Source: Streptomyces yatensis (GTDB taxonomy: Bacteria; Actinomycetota; Actinomycetes; Streptomycetales; Streptomycetaceae). From it: 64,000 bases of DNA. A program made the translations under genes and the position numbers. Below, piece after piece: positions 44,244 to 52,917 of this stretch. The notes beneath the pieces are model-generated. The model had not been told where the DNA came from and ran no database searches. It worked only from the letters and a program-made list of their open reading frames with translations. Every line of letters begins with the position of its first letter. Position 1 is the stretch's first letter. The DNA is taken from contig NZ_CP072941.1 in the NCBI RefSeq assembly GCF_018069625.1, positions 9,734,001 to 9,798,000 of the forward strand. Reading direction: 5' to 3'.

Positions 44244-46700
44244 ATGGAGACGCACAGAGCGCGGCGAAAGAGACTCGGGCGCCGATCGGCGCTGGCCGGC
44301 GGGGGAGTGGCGGTGGCGATCGGCGCACTGCTCGCCCCGCTGGTCGAGGCCCCCGCGGCGAGCGCCGCGCCACGGGCCGACGAGGTACGTCACCCCGTCG
44401 ACTACGTGGACCCGCTGATCGGCTCGGCGGGCGGCGGCAACACCTACCCCGGCGCCAATCTGCCGTTCGGCATGATCGCCTGGTCGCCGACCAGCACCGC
44501 GGGCGACCAGACCAACACCGCGGCGGCCAACGGCTATTCCTACGACACCACCCGGGTCCGGGGCTTCAGCCTCACCCATGTCAACGGCGCGGGCTGCCAC
44601 CCCGGAGCCGCGGGCGATGTGCCGATCATGCCGTTCGTGGGCGAGGTCGACAGCTCGCCCACCGCCGACACCAAGGACCAGAAGTACGCCGCCGGTTTCT
44701 CGCACGACCAGGAGAAGGCCGAGCCCGGGCGCTACCGGGTGGGGCTCGACTCGGGCGCGGCCGCCGATCTCGCGGTGAGCGAGCGGGCCGGAGTCGCCGA
44801 CTTCTCCTTCCCCCAGGACGCCCCGGCCCGACTGTTGTTCCGCACCTCCAACTCCCTCAACGGCAGCGAGAACGCGCATATCGAGATCGACGCCCAGCGC
44901 CGCAAGGTCACCGGCTGGGTGCTGACCGGCGCGTTCTGCGGGCGACGCGCCAACGGTGGGGAGAACAACCGCACCACCTACTACCGCCTCCACTTCAGCG
45001 CCTCGTTCGACCGCGCCTTCTCCACCGTGGGCACCTGGGAGAACGACCGGCTCTCACCCGGCGCCACCACCGCCGACGGTGGCGAGGGCTATCTCACCGG
45101 CGCCGACCGGGCAGGGCGCGGCTCCGGCGGATACGTCGGCTTCGACACCACGCGGGACAACGATGTCCGGATGCGGCTCGGCATCTCGTACGTCTCCCTC
45201 GCGGGCGCCGAGGCCAACCTCCGCGCCGAGATAGCGCCCCGGGCGAGCGTCGCCGATGTGGCGGCGGCCGGACGGGCCGCCTGGGACCGCCGGCTGCGAG
45301 CCATCCGGATCAGCGGCGGCAGCGAACCGCGCCGCACCGCGTTCTACACCGCCCTCTACCACGCGCTGCAGCAGCCCAACCTGATCAGCGACACCGACGG
45401 CCGCTACCCGGGCATGGACGGCACACCGCACCGCGTCGAGCGCGGGCAGACGGCGCAGTACAGCAACTTCTCCGGCTGGGACCAGTACCGCGCCCAGGTA
45501 CAGCTGCTCGCCCTGCTCCAGCCCGAGGTCGCCGGGGACTTCGCCCAGTCGCTGTTCAACTTCGCCCGGCAGAACGGCGGGGTGTGGGACCGCTGGGTGC
45601 ACATCAGCGGCGCCACCCATGTGATGACGGGCGACCCCTCCGCCGCCACGCTCGCCACCTTCTACGCCATGGGGGTACGGAACTTCGACGCCAAGGGCGC
45701 CTTCGATTCCCTCTACCGCCAGGCCACCGTCCCGCACCCCGACGGGCTCTCCGACAAGGGCTGCCCGGGACAGTGCGAGGGCCAGCGCCCGAACCTCGCC
45801 CAGTACCTGGACTCGGGGTACGCGGCGCAGGGCGCCTGCCACTGCTGGGGCGGCGCCGCGGAGACCCTGGAGGACTCCGTCGCCGACGACGCGCTCGCCC
45901 GCTGGGCCCGGCTGCTCGGCCGGAACGAGGAGGCCGATGAGCTCGGCGCGCGCGGCGGCTACTGGCGCAACGTGTTCAACCCCCAGGCCACCGGCACGGC
46001 TGGCTACACCCAGGCCAGAAACCGGGACGGCTCCTGGGTGACCCCCTTCGACCCGGCGTCCGACCGGGGATTCGCCCAGGGCAGCGCGGCCACCTACACC
46101 TGGATGGTGCCGCAGGACGTCCAGGGCCTCGCCGAGGCCATGGGCGGACGCGAGAGCGCGGCGGCCCGGCTGGACGGCTTCTTCCACAAGCCCGACGGCT
46201 CCTGGTCGGTCCGCGGCGGCGATCCGCTCCGCTACGACCCCACCAATGAACCCGGCATCCACGCGCCCTGGCTCTACAACGCGCTCGGGCAGCCCTGGAA
46301 GACCCAGGAGACGGTGCGCCAGATCGTCGCCACCGTGTACGGAACCGGGCCGAAGGGGCTGCCCGGCAACGACGACCTGGGCACCATGTCCGCGTGGTAC
46401 GTGTTCGCGGCGCTCGGCATCTATCCCCAGGCCCCGGGGCGTGCCGAGGCCCTGCTCACCGGACCGCTCTTCCCCCGTGCGGTGATCGCCCCGGCGGGGC
46501 AGCGGCGCGCTCTGACCATCGGCGCCCCGGACGCGTCCGACAGCCACCTCTATGTGCACGCGGTCCGGGTGAACGGCAGGCCGCACGCCACCTCATGGCT
46601 CGACGGCTCGTTCCTGCGCCAGGGCGGTTCGCTCGCCTTCGACCTGGCCGACCGGCCCGACACCACCTGGGCCACCGACCCGGGCGGGCTGCCCCGCTGA
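44244..46700 (+). CDS. Secreted GH92 alpha-mannosidase
   Basis: An 818-residue glycoside hydrolase family 92 enzyme; members are calcium-dependent exo-alpha-mannosidases acting on N-glycans and fungal mannans. Twin-arginine-like signal at the N-terminus (LGRRSALAGGG) with cleavage near ASAAP. Family signatures: DYVDPLIGSAGGGNTYPGA, FSLTHVNGAGC, FSGWDQYRAQ, CHCWGGAAETLEDSVADDA (general-acid Glu), NEPGIHAPWLYN and GNDDLGTMSAWYVFAALG. ATG at 44244 is preferred over the GTG nine bases upstream because GGAAGG is then spaced correctly. It sits among other secreted polymer-degrading enzymes. Confidence 0.93.
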   Translation: METHRARRKRLGRRSALAGGGVAVAIGALLAPLVEAPAASAAPRADEVRHPVDYVDPLIGSAGGGNTYPGANLPFGMIAWSPTSTAGDQTNTAAANGYSYDTTRVRGFSLTHVNGAGCHPGAAGDVPIMPFVGEVDSSPTADTKDQKYAAGFSHDQEKAEPGRYRVGLDSGAAADLAVSERAGVADFSFPQDAPARLLFRTSNSLNGSENAHIEIDAQRRKVTGWVLTGAFCGRRANGGENNRTTYYRLHFSASFDRAFSTVGTWENDRLSPGATTADGGEGYLTGADRAGRGSGGYVGFDTTRDNDVRMRLGISYVSLAGAEANLRAEIAPRASVADVAAAGRAAWDRRLRAIRISGGSEPRRTAFYTALYHALQQPNLISDTDGRYPGMDGTPHRVERGQTAQYSNFSGWDQYRAQVQLLALLQPEVAGDFAQSLFNFARQNGGVWDRWVHISGATHVMTGDPSAATLATFYAMGVRNFDAKGAFDSLYRQATVPHPDGLSDKGCPGQCEGQRPNLAQYLDSGYAAQGACHCWGGAAETLEDSVADDALARWARLLGRNEEADELGARGGYWRNVFNPQATGTAGYTQARNRDGSWVTPFDPASDRGFAQGSAATYTWMVPQDVQGLAEAMGGRESAAARLDGFFHKPDGSWSVRGGDPLRYDPTNEPGIHAPWLYNALGQPWKTQETVRQIVATVYGTGPKGLPGNDDLGTMSAWYVFAALGIYPQAPGRAEALLTGPLFPRAVIAPAGQRRALTIGAPDASDSHLYVHAVRVNGRPHATSWLDGSFLRQGGSLAFDLADRPDTTWATDPGGLPR

Positions 46701-46707
46701 CGCACTG

Positions 46708-46749
46708 GGGTCTGTCGTTCGGATCAGGCCGGATCCAAACGACAGACCC
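46708..46749. terminator. Terminator between GH92 and the DUF3662 gene
   Basis: Inverted repeat GGGTCTGTCGTTCGGATC / GGATCCAAACGACAGACCC with one mismatch, between convergent genes and touching the stop codon of the minus-strand gene. Related sequence occurs at the 3' end of the P450 gene near 15610. Confidence 0.75.
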
Positions 46750-47150
46750 TAGGCCGGCGCGTCGGCGAACGTGTCGGCGCGGATATGGGCCATGGGCCGG
46801 CCCGCCACCCGATACCTGCCGTTGGGCACCCGGCCGGACCGGGACACATGCACGGTGAGCGGGCCGGCCCACTCATAGCCCTTGTCCTCCGCATGACGCA
46901 CCAGGTGGTCCGTCAGCTCCTGTCCCACCTGACAGCCACGCCGGGTGAGCTCCTCATGGACCGCGTCGGCCAGCTCGACGTCATAGACGTTGGGCACCAC
47001 CACCCGGGTCGGTCCGCACACCACGGCGTGGCTGTCGCATTCACGTTTGAGCGCGCCGAGGAGTTCGACGGGCTCGCTGCGGACCACCTTGGCCAGCAGC
47101 GATTTCTCCCAGCGCTCTATCGCCCGTTCCCATCGGTTCAGCGTCTGCAT
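46749..47150 (-). CDS. DUF3662 (FhaA N-terminal-like) protein without FHA domain
   Basis: A 133-residue protein. The pattern RWERAIERWEKSLLAKVVRSEPVELLGALKRECDS and PNVYDVELADAVHEEL matches the N-terminal domain of actinobacterial FhaA, a cell-wall and division regulator that binds phosphorylated partners. The C-terminal forkhead-associated domain is absent; the protein ends after about 130 residues. It may be a free-standing regulator or paralogue. ATG follows GGGAGG. Confidence 0.75.
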   Translation of the reverse strand: MQTLNRWERAIERWEKSLLAKVVRSEPVELLGALKRECDSHAVVCGPTRVVVPNVYDVELADAVHEELTRRGCQVGQELTDHLVRHAEDKGYEWAGPLTVHVSRSGRVPNGRYRVAGRPMAHIRADTFADAPA

Positions 47151-47187
47151 GCCCTCCCGCGTTCCCGATACGGATCACCTCATGCCC

Positions 47188-48810
47188 TCATCGGCGCGGC
47201 TCACCGTCACCGCGGGTCCGCCGGAGGGTGAAGGTGTCCACCGGTTCCACGCGGCCGTAGAGCCCGGTGACCGCGTAATAGGTCACCGACATCGTGGTGG
47301 GGCCGCCCGGTTCGGTGCCGGGGTCGACGGAGAACGCGGCGAAGCCGTAGGGGTTCACCCGGTCGCGCACCGCCGACCACGGGGCCGCCTCCGTCACATA
47401 GACCGGGGTCTTGTGGCCATTGGCACCGGTGGCTCCGACACCGGTGATGACATTGCACCGCGGGGTGTCGAACAGGACGTCCATCGACGGGACCGAGGTG
47501 CCACCGCCACCGATGACCATATGGACGGTGCCCTCGGTGGTGTCCACCAGATCGGTGCGGGTGGCGGCGGGGGTCGGCGTCATCGTGTCGTTGGGCTCCC
47601 GGCCACGGACGGGGTGGGAGCGTTCGTAGTGGTGTTCATGGCCGCAGACGACCAGGTCGACGCCGTAGGTGTCGAAGAGCGGCAGCCACTCCTGCCGGAT
47701 GCCGAGATCGGCGCCGTTGCCCGGGTGGTCGGCCGTGGAGACGACCACCTGGTGCATGACGACCACGATCCAGTCGATGTCCCGGTCGGCCCGGGCCCGT
47801 GCGAGCTCGGCCTCCAGCCAGCGCCGCTGGGCCCCGCCGGAGTAGCCGCGCACATAGGTGTTACCGGCGTCCTGATAGGCCACGTCGTCATTGGCCAGGC
47901 TCACGACCCGCACCGAGCCGACGGTGAAGGCGTACCACAGCCCCTGGGTCTCGGGGTCGCCGCCGTTGCCGGGCAGCGAGAAGTACGCCTGGTAGGCGGC
48001 GAACCCGATGGGCCCGTTGCCCAGCTCGTTCTCGTGGTTGCCGGCCGCGGGCATCCACGGCCTGAACCGCGAGGACCGGCTGGTCATGTCGAACCAGTCC
48101 GACCAGGTGCGCAGCCGGTCCTCGGAGAGATTGGCGTAGCACAGATCGCCGTTGATGAGATGGAACAACGGCGCGATCCGCTCGACGGCGGTGGTCACGT
48201 CATTGGCGTACGGCGAGCCCAGGTTGTCGTTGAGATAGGTGAGCTTCTCGGTGATCTTCGGCGGCTTGGGCCCGTTCAGCTTGCCCACCGTGGGTGTGCC
48301 CTGGTCGCCGAAGCTGGTGAAGGTGAACGGTGCCCGGCCACCGGGCCCGGTGTGGAACGACCCCGCCTCCGGTGTCGCCCCGTCGTGGACGGCGGCGTAG
48401 ACATAGCCGGTGCCGGGGCGCAGCCGGCTCAGCCGGGCGTGATGGACGTAGATGCTCTGCTGGGACTTGGCGTCCCGGTAGGAGGTGGTCCGCGCGGTGA
48501 CCTCGGTGCCCATGCCATGGGCCGGGGTGCCGAACATGACACGTGGCCGTCTCACCGGGACCGGCGTCTGCCAGGACACCACGACCTCCCGGGCGGCGTC
48601 GGCCCCGAACTGCAGATGCAGCCCGCTCACCGGTGGCATCCCGGACCCCTCCGGGCGGGTCCACAGCACCGGCGAGGCCGCCACCGCCTCCTGTGGGGAG
48701 ATCAAGGTGCCCGCACCGGCCGCCGCCGCGCCGGCCGCGCCCAGCAGCCCCCGGCGGCTCACCCGGGACTCCGTCGATGTGGTGCCCGTGGTCTTCGGTG
48801 TCGTCGTCAT
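47188..48810 (-). CDS. Secreted purple acid phosphatase (metallophosphoesterase)
   Basis: A 540-residue enzyme. Tat signal SRRGLLGAAGAAAAGAG at about residues 19-35, then a fibronectin-like N-terminal domain (VSWQTPVPVRRPRVMFG), then the metallophosphoesterase domain with motifs FTSFGDQG, INGDLCYANLS, PAAGNHENE, VVVMHQVVVS and VVCGHEHHYERSHP. These bind the dinuclear metal centre. It probably releases phosphate from organic esters outside the cell. ATG at 48810; the frame is open upstream but overlaps the divergent MarR-gene region. No PHO box was recognised by eye. Confidence 0.93.
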   Translation of the reverse strand: MTTTPKTTGTTSTESRVSRRGLLGAAGAAAAGAGTLISPQEAVAASPVLWTRPEGSGMPPVSGLHLQFGADAAREVVVSWQTPVPVRRPRVMFGTPAHGMGTEVTARTTSYRDAKSQQSIYVHHARLSRLRPGTGYVYAAVHDGATPEAGSFHTGPGGRAPFTFTSFGDQGTPTVGKLNGPKPPKITEKLTYLNDNLGSPYANDVTTAVERIAPLFHLINGDLCYANLSEDRLRTWSDWFDMTSRSSRFRPWMPAAGNHENELGNGPIGFAAYQAYFSLPGNGGDPETQGLWYAFTVGSVRVVSLANDDVAYQDAGNTYVRGYSGGAQRRWLEAELARARADRDIDWIVVVMHQVVVSTADHPGNGADLGIRQEWLPLFDTYGVDLVVCGHEHHYERSHPVRGREPNDTMTPTPAATRTDLVDTTEGTVHMVIGGGGTSVPSMDVLFDTPRCNVITGVGATGANGHKTPVYVTEAAPWSAVRDRVNPYGFAAFSVDPGTEPGGPTTMSVTYYAVTGLYGRVEPVDTFTLRRTRGDGEPRR

Positions 48811-48979
48811 GGGGCGAAGCTCCCATGCGCCCGCCACCGCCTGACACCGTGGCGCCGTGAACACCACGGCACGGCGGGCTACCGCCGGACGACCGGACGG
48901 CGAACCCGGACAACCATCTCGGTGGCCGGTGGCGGATGTCCGTTGCCAGAGGCGGTGGCGGCGCAGCACGCTGGTCCCC

Positions 48980-49510
48980 GTGAACGATCGGGACGAGGAG
49001 CTGCGCGGGCTGGACGCGGTGCTGCGGGAGCTGCGGCACGCCCGGTTCGGGCTGTACGGACCGCTGGTACGGGAGCGCTTCCTGGGCGGACTGCCCGCGG
49101 ATGTCACCCCGACCGGCTACCGGGTGCTGCGCTTCGTCGAGGCGAGCTCCCCGCCGGGCCCCGCCGTGTCCGATATCGCCGCCCTGCTGCTGTCCGACCG
49201 GGCGCGCGCCGTGCGCGTCGTCGACCGGCTGACGGTGGCAGGGCTGGTGACCCGGGTGCGGGACACCGTGGACCGGCGGGTACGGAGGGTGGAGCTGACC
49301 GACGCCGGGCGCCGCCATATCGAGCTGGCGGCCGCCCGCCGGACCCGGCTGCTGGGCGAGGCCGTCGCGGACTGGCCGGACGAGGACCTCGCCCGGCTGA
49401 CGGAGTTCCTGGAGCGGCTCAACGCGTCGGTGGCGCGCCATCTGCCGGTGTCGGGCGCGCCCGGCGCGTCCGAGGTAGCCGACGTGTCCGACGTGTCCGA
49501 CGGTCGGTGA
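48980..49510 (+). CDS. MarR-family transcriptional regulator
   Basis: A 176-residue regulator with the winged helix of the MarR family: PTGYRVLRFVEASSPP, AVSDIAALLLSDRARAVRVVDRL, VRDTVDRRVRRVELTDAGRRH. The GTG at 48980 fits the domain; GTG at 48857 would add 41 unconserved residues. Neither has a good ribosome site. The tail ends in a short repeat (VADVSDVSD). It is divergent from the purple acid phosphatase. Confidence 0.85.
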   Translation: MNDRDEELRGLDAVLRELRHARFGLYGPLVRERFLGGLPADVTPTGYRVLRFVEASSPPGPAVSDIAALLLSDRARAVRVVDRLTVAGLVTRVRDTVDRRVRRVELTDAGRRHIELAAARRTRLLGEAVADWPDEDLARLTEFLERLNASVARHLPVSGAPGASEVADVSDVSDGR

Positions 49511-49564
49511 CGCGGGGCCGGGGCGCCGCGGGCCCCACGTCACCGCCGCGGGAGCGGCCGCCGG

Positions 49565-50413
49565 CTAGGCCTTGGACGCCTGGAAGTTCCGGAACAGCAG
49601 ATAGGTGTCGAGGATGTCCGACGAGGCGCTCTCGACCGAGCGGTAGATGCCCCACTTGGGCCGCTGGTAGTCGTCCTGGTCGGGCATCTTCACATTGGAC
49701 ATGCTGCCCTGGACCGCGACCGGGGCGCCGGACCCGGTGCCGTTGCGTGCCACGAAGGCCGCCTTGCCCTTCGAGCCGATGGTGAGCGTCCACTCGATGG
49801 TGATCCACTTGTTGCGCAGCGGCGACAGATTGGTCGAGGCGATGTCCGGCGAGCCGGAGTTGGCGTACGCACGGGCCCGCAGCGTTTCCGTGCCGCCACT
49901 GCGGCCAAGGTCCAGGGTGATGTACGGACCGCCGTTGTCCGCCGGGGTCTTGGTCTGGAAGATGTGTGTGAACTTGCTGGTGCCGTGCAGCGAGGTGGGC
50001 ATGAACATCTCATAGCTGATGGTCCATGTCTCACCGTCGCGCATCTTCAGGGTGGTGCCGTCCTGCACCATCCCCTTGGACTCGGTGCGCTGGCGGTCGC
50101 CGCCACCGGTGGTGTCCCGATCGTCCTTCCAGATGTTGAAGCGGTAGTGGTCACCGCCCTCGACGACCACATAGTCCCGGTCGGGGTGTGCGTTGCCCCG
50201 GTCGGCCTCGATGCCCTCGAACGCCTTGAGCCCGGCGCTGGACGGGTTCGGATGCCAGAGCAACTGCGCGGCCGCGGCCCGGGAGGCGGCGGAGGCCGGG
50301 GTGGCCCCCGAGGTCAGTTGCCCGAGCGCGATCGGTGTTCCGACGGCGGCCGCGGCCATCGAGCCGAGGACCCGGCGGCGGCTTAACGAGCGGGGAACGA
50401 GGGGTTCAGCCAT
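49565..50413 (-). CDS. Secreted polysaccharide lyase-like (jelly-roll) protein
   Basis: A 282-residue protein. Tat signal (SLSRRRVLGSMAAAA) with cleavage near ASAAS. The mature part has a concanavalin-like pattern: ETWTISYEMFMPTS, TSKFTHIFQTKT, GGPYITLDLGR, WITIEWTLTIGSKGKA and WGIYRSVES. This resembles family PL20 and related heparin/alginate/glucuronan lyases. The reaction is not proven, and catalytic residues were not assigned. Codon 10 is TTA (50384-50386), so expression may depend on bldA. A GntR/DasR-like site lies about 60 bp upstream. Confidence 0.72.
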   Translation of the reverse strand: MAEPLVPRSLSRRRVLGSMAAAAVGTPIALGQLTSGATPASAASRAAAAQLLWHPNPSSAGLKAFEGIEADRGNAHPDRDYVVVEGGDHYRFNIWKDDRDTTGGGDRQRTESKGMVQDGTTLKMRDGETWTISYEMFMPTSLHGTSKFTHIFQTKTPADNGGPYITLDLGRSGGTETLRARAYANSGSPDIASTNLSPLRNKWITIEWTLTIGSKGKAAFVARNGTGSGAPVAVQGSMSNVKMPDQDDYQRPKWGIYRSVESASSDILDTYLLFRNFQASKA

Positions 50414-50473
50414 GGTCGTTGACTTCCTTCCTGATCCGGTAAAGGAGTGGCGTGCTCATGGCGCACCACGCAC

Positions 50474-50490
50474 ATTGGACCGGACCAAAT
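50474..50490. promoter_or_regulatory. GntR/DasR-like operator candidate
   Basis: ATTGGACCGGACCAAAT at this position matches the outer bases of the DasR-type consensus (A-Y-T-G-G-W-C-T-A-S-A-C-C-A-R-W), differing at two central bases. It lies 61 bp upstream of the lyase-like gene on the minus strand. Confidence 0.45.
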
Positions 50491-50623
50491 GGACCGTCAA
50501 GGCTCACGAGCCGTTCTTTACCTCAGAATGGAATTCACATAGATGAACCTCGATGCCCCTTTTTTGCTGCTTCGCAGGCTCTCTGGTCTCTGGTGATGGC
50601 TATTCATTCGCGATCCTGAACGC

Positions 50624-50662
50624 GTAGACACTGTCTACTCCGCTCTGGTAGACAGTGTCTAT
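50624..50662. promoter_or_regulatory. Tandem palindromic operators overlapping the tetR start
   Basis: Two 15-base palindromes: GTAGACA-C-TGTCTAC at 50624-50638 and GTAGACA-G-TGTCTAT at 50648-50662, nine bases apart. The second runs into the ATG at 50661. The geometry fits two TetR dimers shutting off transcription and translation of the tetR-exporter pair. Confidence 0.8.
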
Positions 50663-51251
50663 GCATGAGCGTGAGCAGGACTCGGGTCTCCGGTCCCGAT
50701 TGGTGGACGTCGGAGTGGGGCTGGTGGAGGCGGAGGGGGCGCAGGCCCTTTCGCTGCGGGAGATCGCCCGTCGGGCCGGGGTGTCCCACGGGGCGCCGCG
50801 GCGCTACTTCCCGACGCATCTGGCCCTGCTGTCCGCCATCGCGCGACGCGGCTTCGAGAGCCTGGCCGACCAGGCCGGTGCGGCCATCGCCGCTCATGAG
50901 GGCGATCCGCGCGGGCAGTTGACGGCTCTGGCGCGGAGCTGTCTCGACTTCGCGCTGACCAACCGCGGCATGTTCGAGCTGATGTTCCGCCACGATCTTC
51001 TGGAGAGCAACCAGCTCGGCCTGCGGGAGACGAGCCTGCCGCTGTTCGCCGTCCTCGTCGACCTGGTGGCCAGGGTCCGGCCGGAATCCGGTGCGGAGCC
51101 ACGGATCGTCGCGGGCGCGCTGTGGGCGAATCTGCACGGCATCGCCCAGCTGTGGGGCTGGGGCAGTCTTCAGCTCGCGGCGGGATTGGACGACGTCGAG
51201 CCGCTGCTGCGTGCCGCGCTCGACGCGCACCTCGGCCCGGAGGCCCGATGA
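50661..51251 (+). CDS. TetR-family regulator
   Basis: A 196-residue repressor. Its helix-turn-helix is LVDVGVGLVEAEG, LSLREIARRAGVSHGAPRRYFPTH, with a TetR C-terminal domain of the WHG type. Its stop overlaps the exporter start (ATGA), so repressor and pump are coupled. It probably binds the double palindrome at its own start and is released by a substrate of the pump. A GTG two codons upstream is an alternative start. Confidence 0.92.
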   Translation: MHEREQDSGLRSRLVDVGVGLVEAEGAQALSLREIARRAGVSHGAPRRYFPTHLALLSAIARRGFESLADQAGAAIAAHEGDPRGQLTALARSCLDFALTNRGMFELMFRHDLLESNQLGLRETSLPLFAVLVDLVARVRPESGAEPRIVAGALWANLHGIAQLWGWGSLQLAAGLDDVEPLLRAALDAHLGPEAR

Positions 51252-52726
51252 GTGCCCCGCGCGCACGGCGCCTCACCCTCGCCGGCAGCGTCACCGGGGC
51301 CGTGATCGTCGCCCTCGACGGCACCGTGCTGACCGTCGCCCAGCCCCTTCTGCGGCGGGATCTGCATGCCACGTTCGCCCAGGTCCAGTGGACCAGTACC
51401 GGATATCTGATCGCCGTGGCGAGTCTGCTGGTGTTCGCGGGCCGCCTCGGTGACCGCTACGGCCATCGGCGTGTCTTCGCCATCGGGATGCTGGGTTTCG
51501 GCGCCGCCTCGGCCGGTATCGGGCTCGCGGGCGGCATCGGCTGGGTGATCGGGCTGCGGGTCGCCCAGGGGGTCTTCGGGGCGCTGCTGCAACCCGCCAC
51601 CCTCGGGATGCTGCGCGCCGCGTATCCGCCCGACCGGCTCGGCAGGCCCCTCGCGGTGCGGACCGCCGCCATCGGGCTGGCGGCCGCGGCAGGTCCGCTG
51701 GTCGGCGGGGCGCTGACCACCCAACTGGGGTGGCGGGCGGTGTTCTTCCTCAATGTCGCACCCGCCCTGGCCATGGGCCTGGCCGCACTCGCCGTCCGGG
51801 CCCCGACGGCGCCCCGTGAGGCCGCCCGGCCACGGCTCGATCTGCCCGGTGCCGCTCTGCTCGCGGTGGCGCTGGCCGGGCTGGTGCATACGCTCGTCGG
51901 CGTCTGCGAAACCGGCTGGACGGTGGCGACCGCGTTCGGGCCGACGGCCGCCGTGGTGGCCGCAGGTGTCTTCGTATGGCATGAGCGCCGTACGGAACAT
52001 CCGCTGGTGCCGCCGGGTCTGCTGCGGTCGGCCACCGCCGGCCCGGCGCTCGGTGTGCTGGTGTCCGCGTCGGCCGCACTGTTCGGGACGCTTTTCCTCG
52101 GCACCTACTATCTGCAGGACGTGCTCGCGCTGGATCCGCTCGCCAGCGGGCTGAGGGCGCTCCCGCTGGCGGTGATGATGGTGCTGGGCGCGCCGGTGGC
52201 AGCCCTGCTGATGCGCCGTCAAGGACCCCGCCGGACGACGGTGGCGGGGATGGTTCTGGTGGCGGCCGGTGTGCTGCTGATGTCCCGTCTCGGCCGGGAC
52301 TCGGGCGCCGAGGCGATCGGCGGATGCTTTCTCGTGCTGGGCGCGGGTTTCGTCACCGTGATGGTCACCGCGACCACCGTCGTGGTGCGCGACGCGTCCG
52401 TGGACACCGCCGGGGTGGCGGGCGGGCTCCAGCAGACCGCCATGAACATCGGCCCCGCGCTGGGGGTCGCCGCCGCGACCACGCTGATGAGCGTGGCCGG
52501 GCCGGGCGCCGCCACCGGACGGCCGTCCGGCGACGGGCCGGGCTGGGCGCCCGACGCCTTCCTCTCGGCCATGGGGCCGGCGCTGACGGTCCTCGCGGCC
52601 GTGGCCGCCGCCGGTGCGCTGCCGGCCACCAGGCTGCCGGGGCGCGCGGCGGGGCCACCCGGGGGTCAGCCGGTGGAGGAACTCACGGACGGGCCCCCGA
52701 GGCCGGAGAACGCTTCCTCGATCTGA
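51248..52726 (+). CDS. MFS multidrug exporter, DHA2 (14-helix) family
   Basis: A 492-residue membrane protein. Helix 1 has the DHA2 signature IVALDGTVLTVAQPLL; the A-motif is GRLGDRYGHRRVF; motif C-like residues occur in the fifth helix (AAGPLVGGAL). It is likely a proton-driven efflux pump for antibiotics or dyes. The regulator upstream is translationally coupled, the typical self-controlled resistance cassette. Confidence 0.93.
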   Translation: MSAPRARRLTLAGSVTGAVIVALDGTVLTVAQPLLRRDLHATFAQVQWTSTGYLIAVASLLVFAGRLGDRYGHRRVFAIGMLGFGAASAGIGLAGGIGWVIGLRVAQGVFGALLQPATLGMLRAAYPPDRLGRPLAVRTAAIGLAAAAGPLVGGALTTQLGWRAVFFLNVAPALAMGLAALAVRAPTAPREAARPRLDLPGAALLAVALAGLVHTLVGVCETGWTVATAFGPTAAVVAAGVFVWHERRTEHPLVPPGLLRSATAGPALGVLVSASAALFGTLFLGTYYLQDVLALDPLASGLRALPLAVMMVLGAPVAALLMRRQGPRRTTVAGMVLVAAGVLLMSRLGRDSGAEAIGGCFLVLGAGFVTVMVTATTVVVRDASVDTAGVAGGLQQTAMNIGPALGVAAATTLMSVAGPGAATGRPSGDGPGWAPDAFLSAMGPALTVLAAVAAAGALPATRLPGRAAGPPGGQPVEELTDGPPRPENASSI

Positions 52727-52917
52727 TCGGGATCCTCCGCGGGCGGTATGGACGTACCCGGTGTACGGGCCGAGAAGCATGGTCGCCCGGTCGGCGGTGG
52801 ACACCTTTCCGCGGGCACGAAGCCGCCACTTCCCGCGGGCATACGAAGCCGCCGCCACCGAGTACCCCTGACCCGAGGGCCGGGGACCGGTGGCGGCGGC
52901 TCGTCGGCGCTGCCGGC

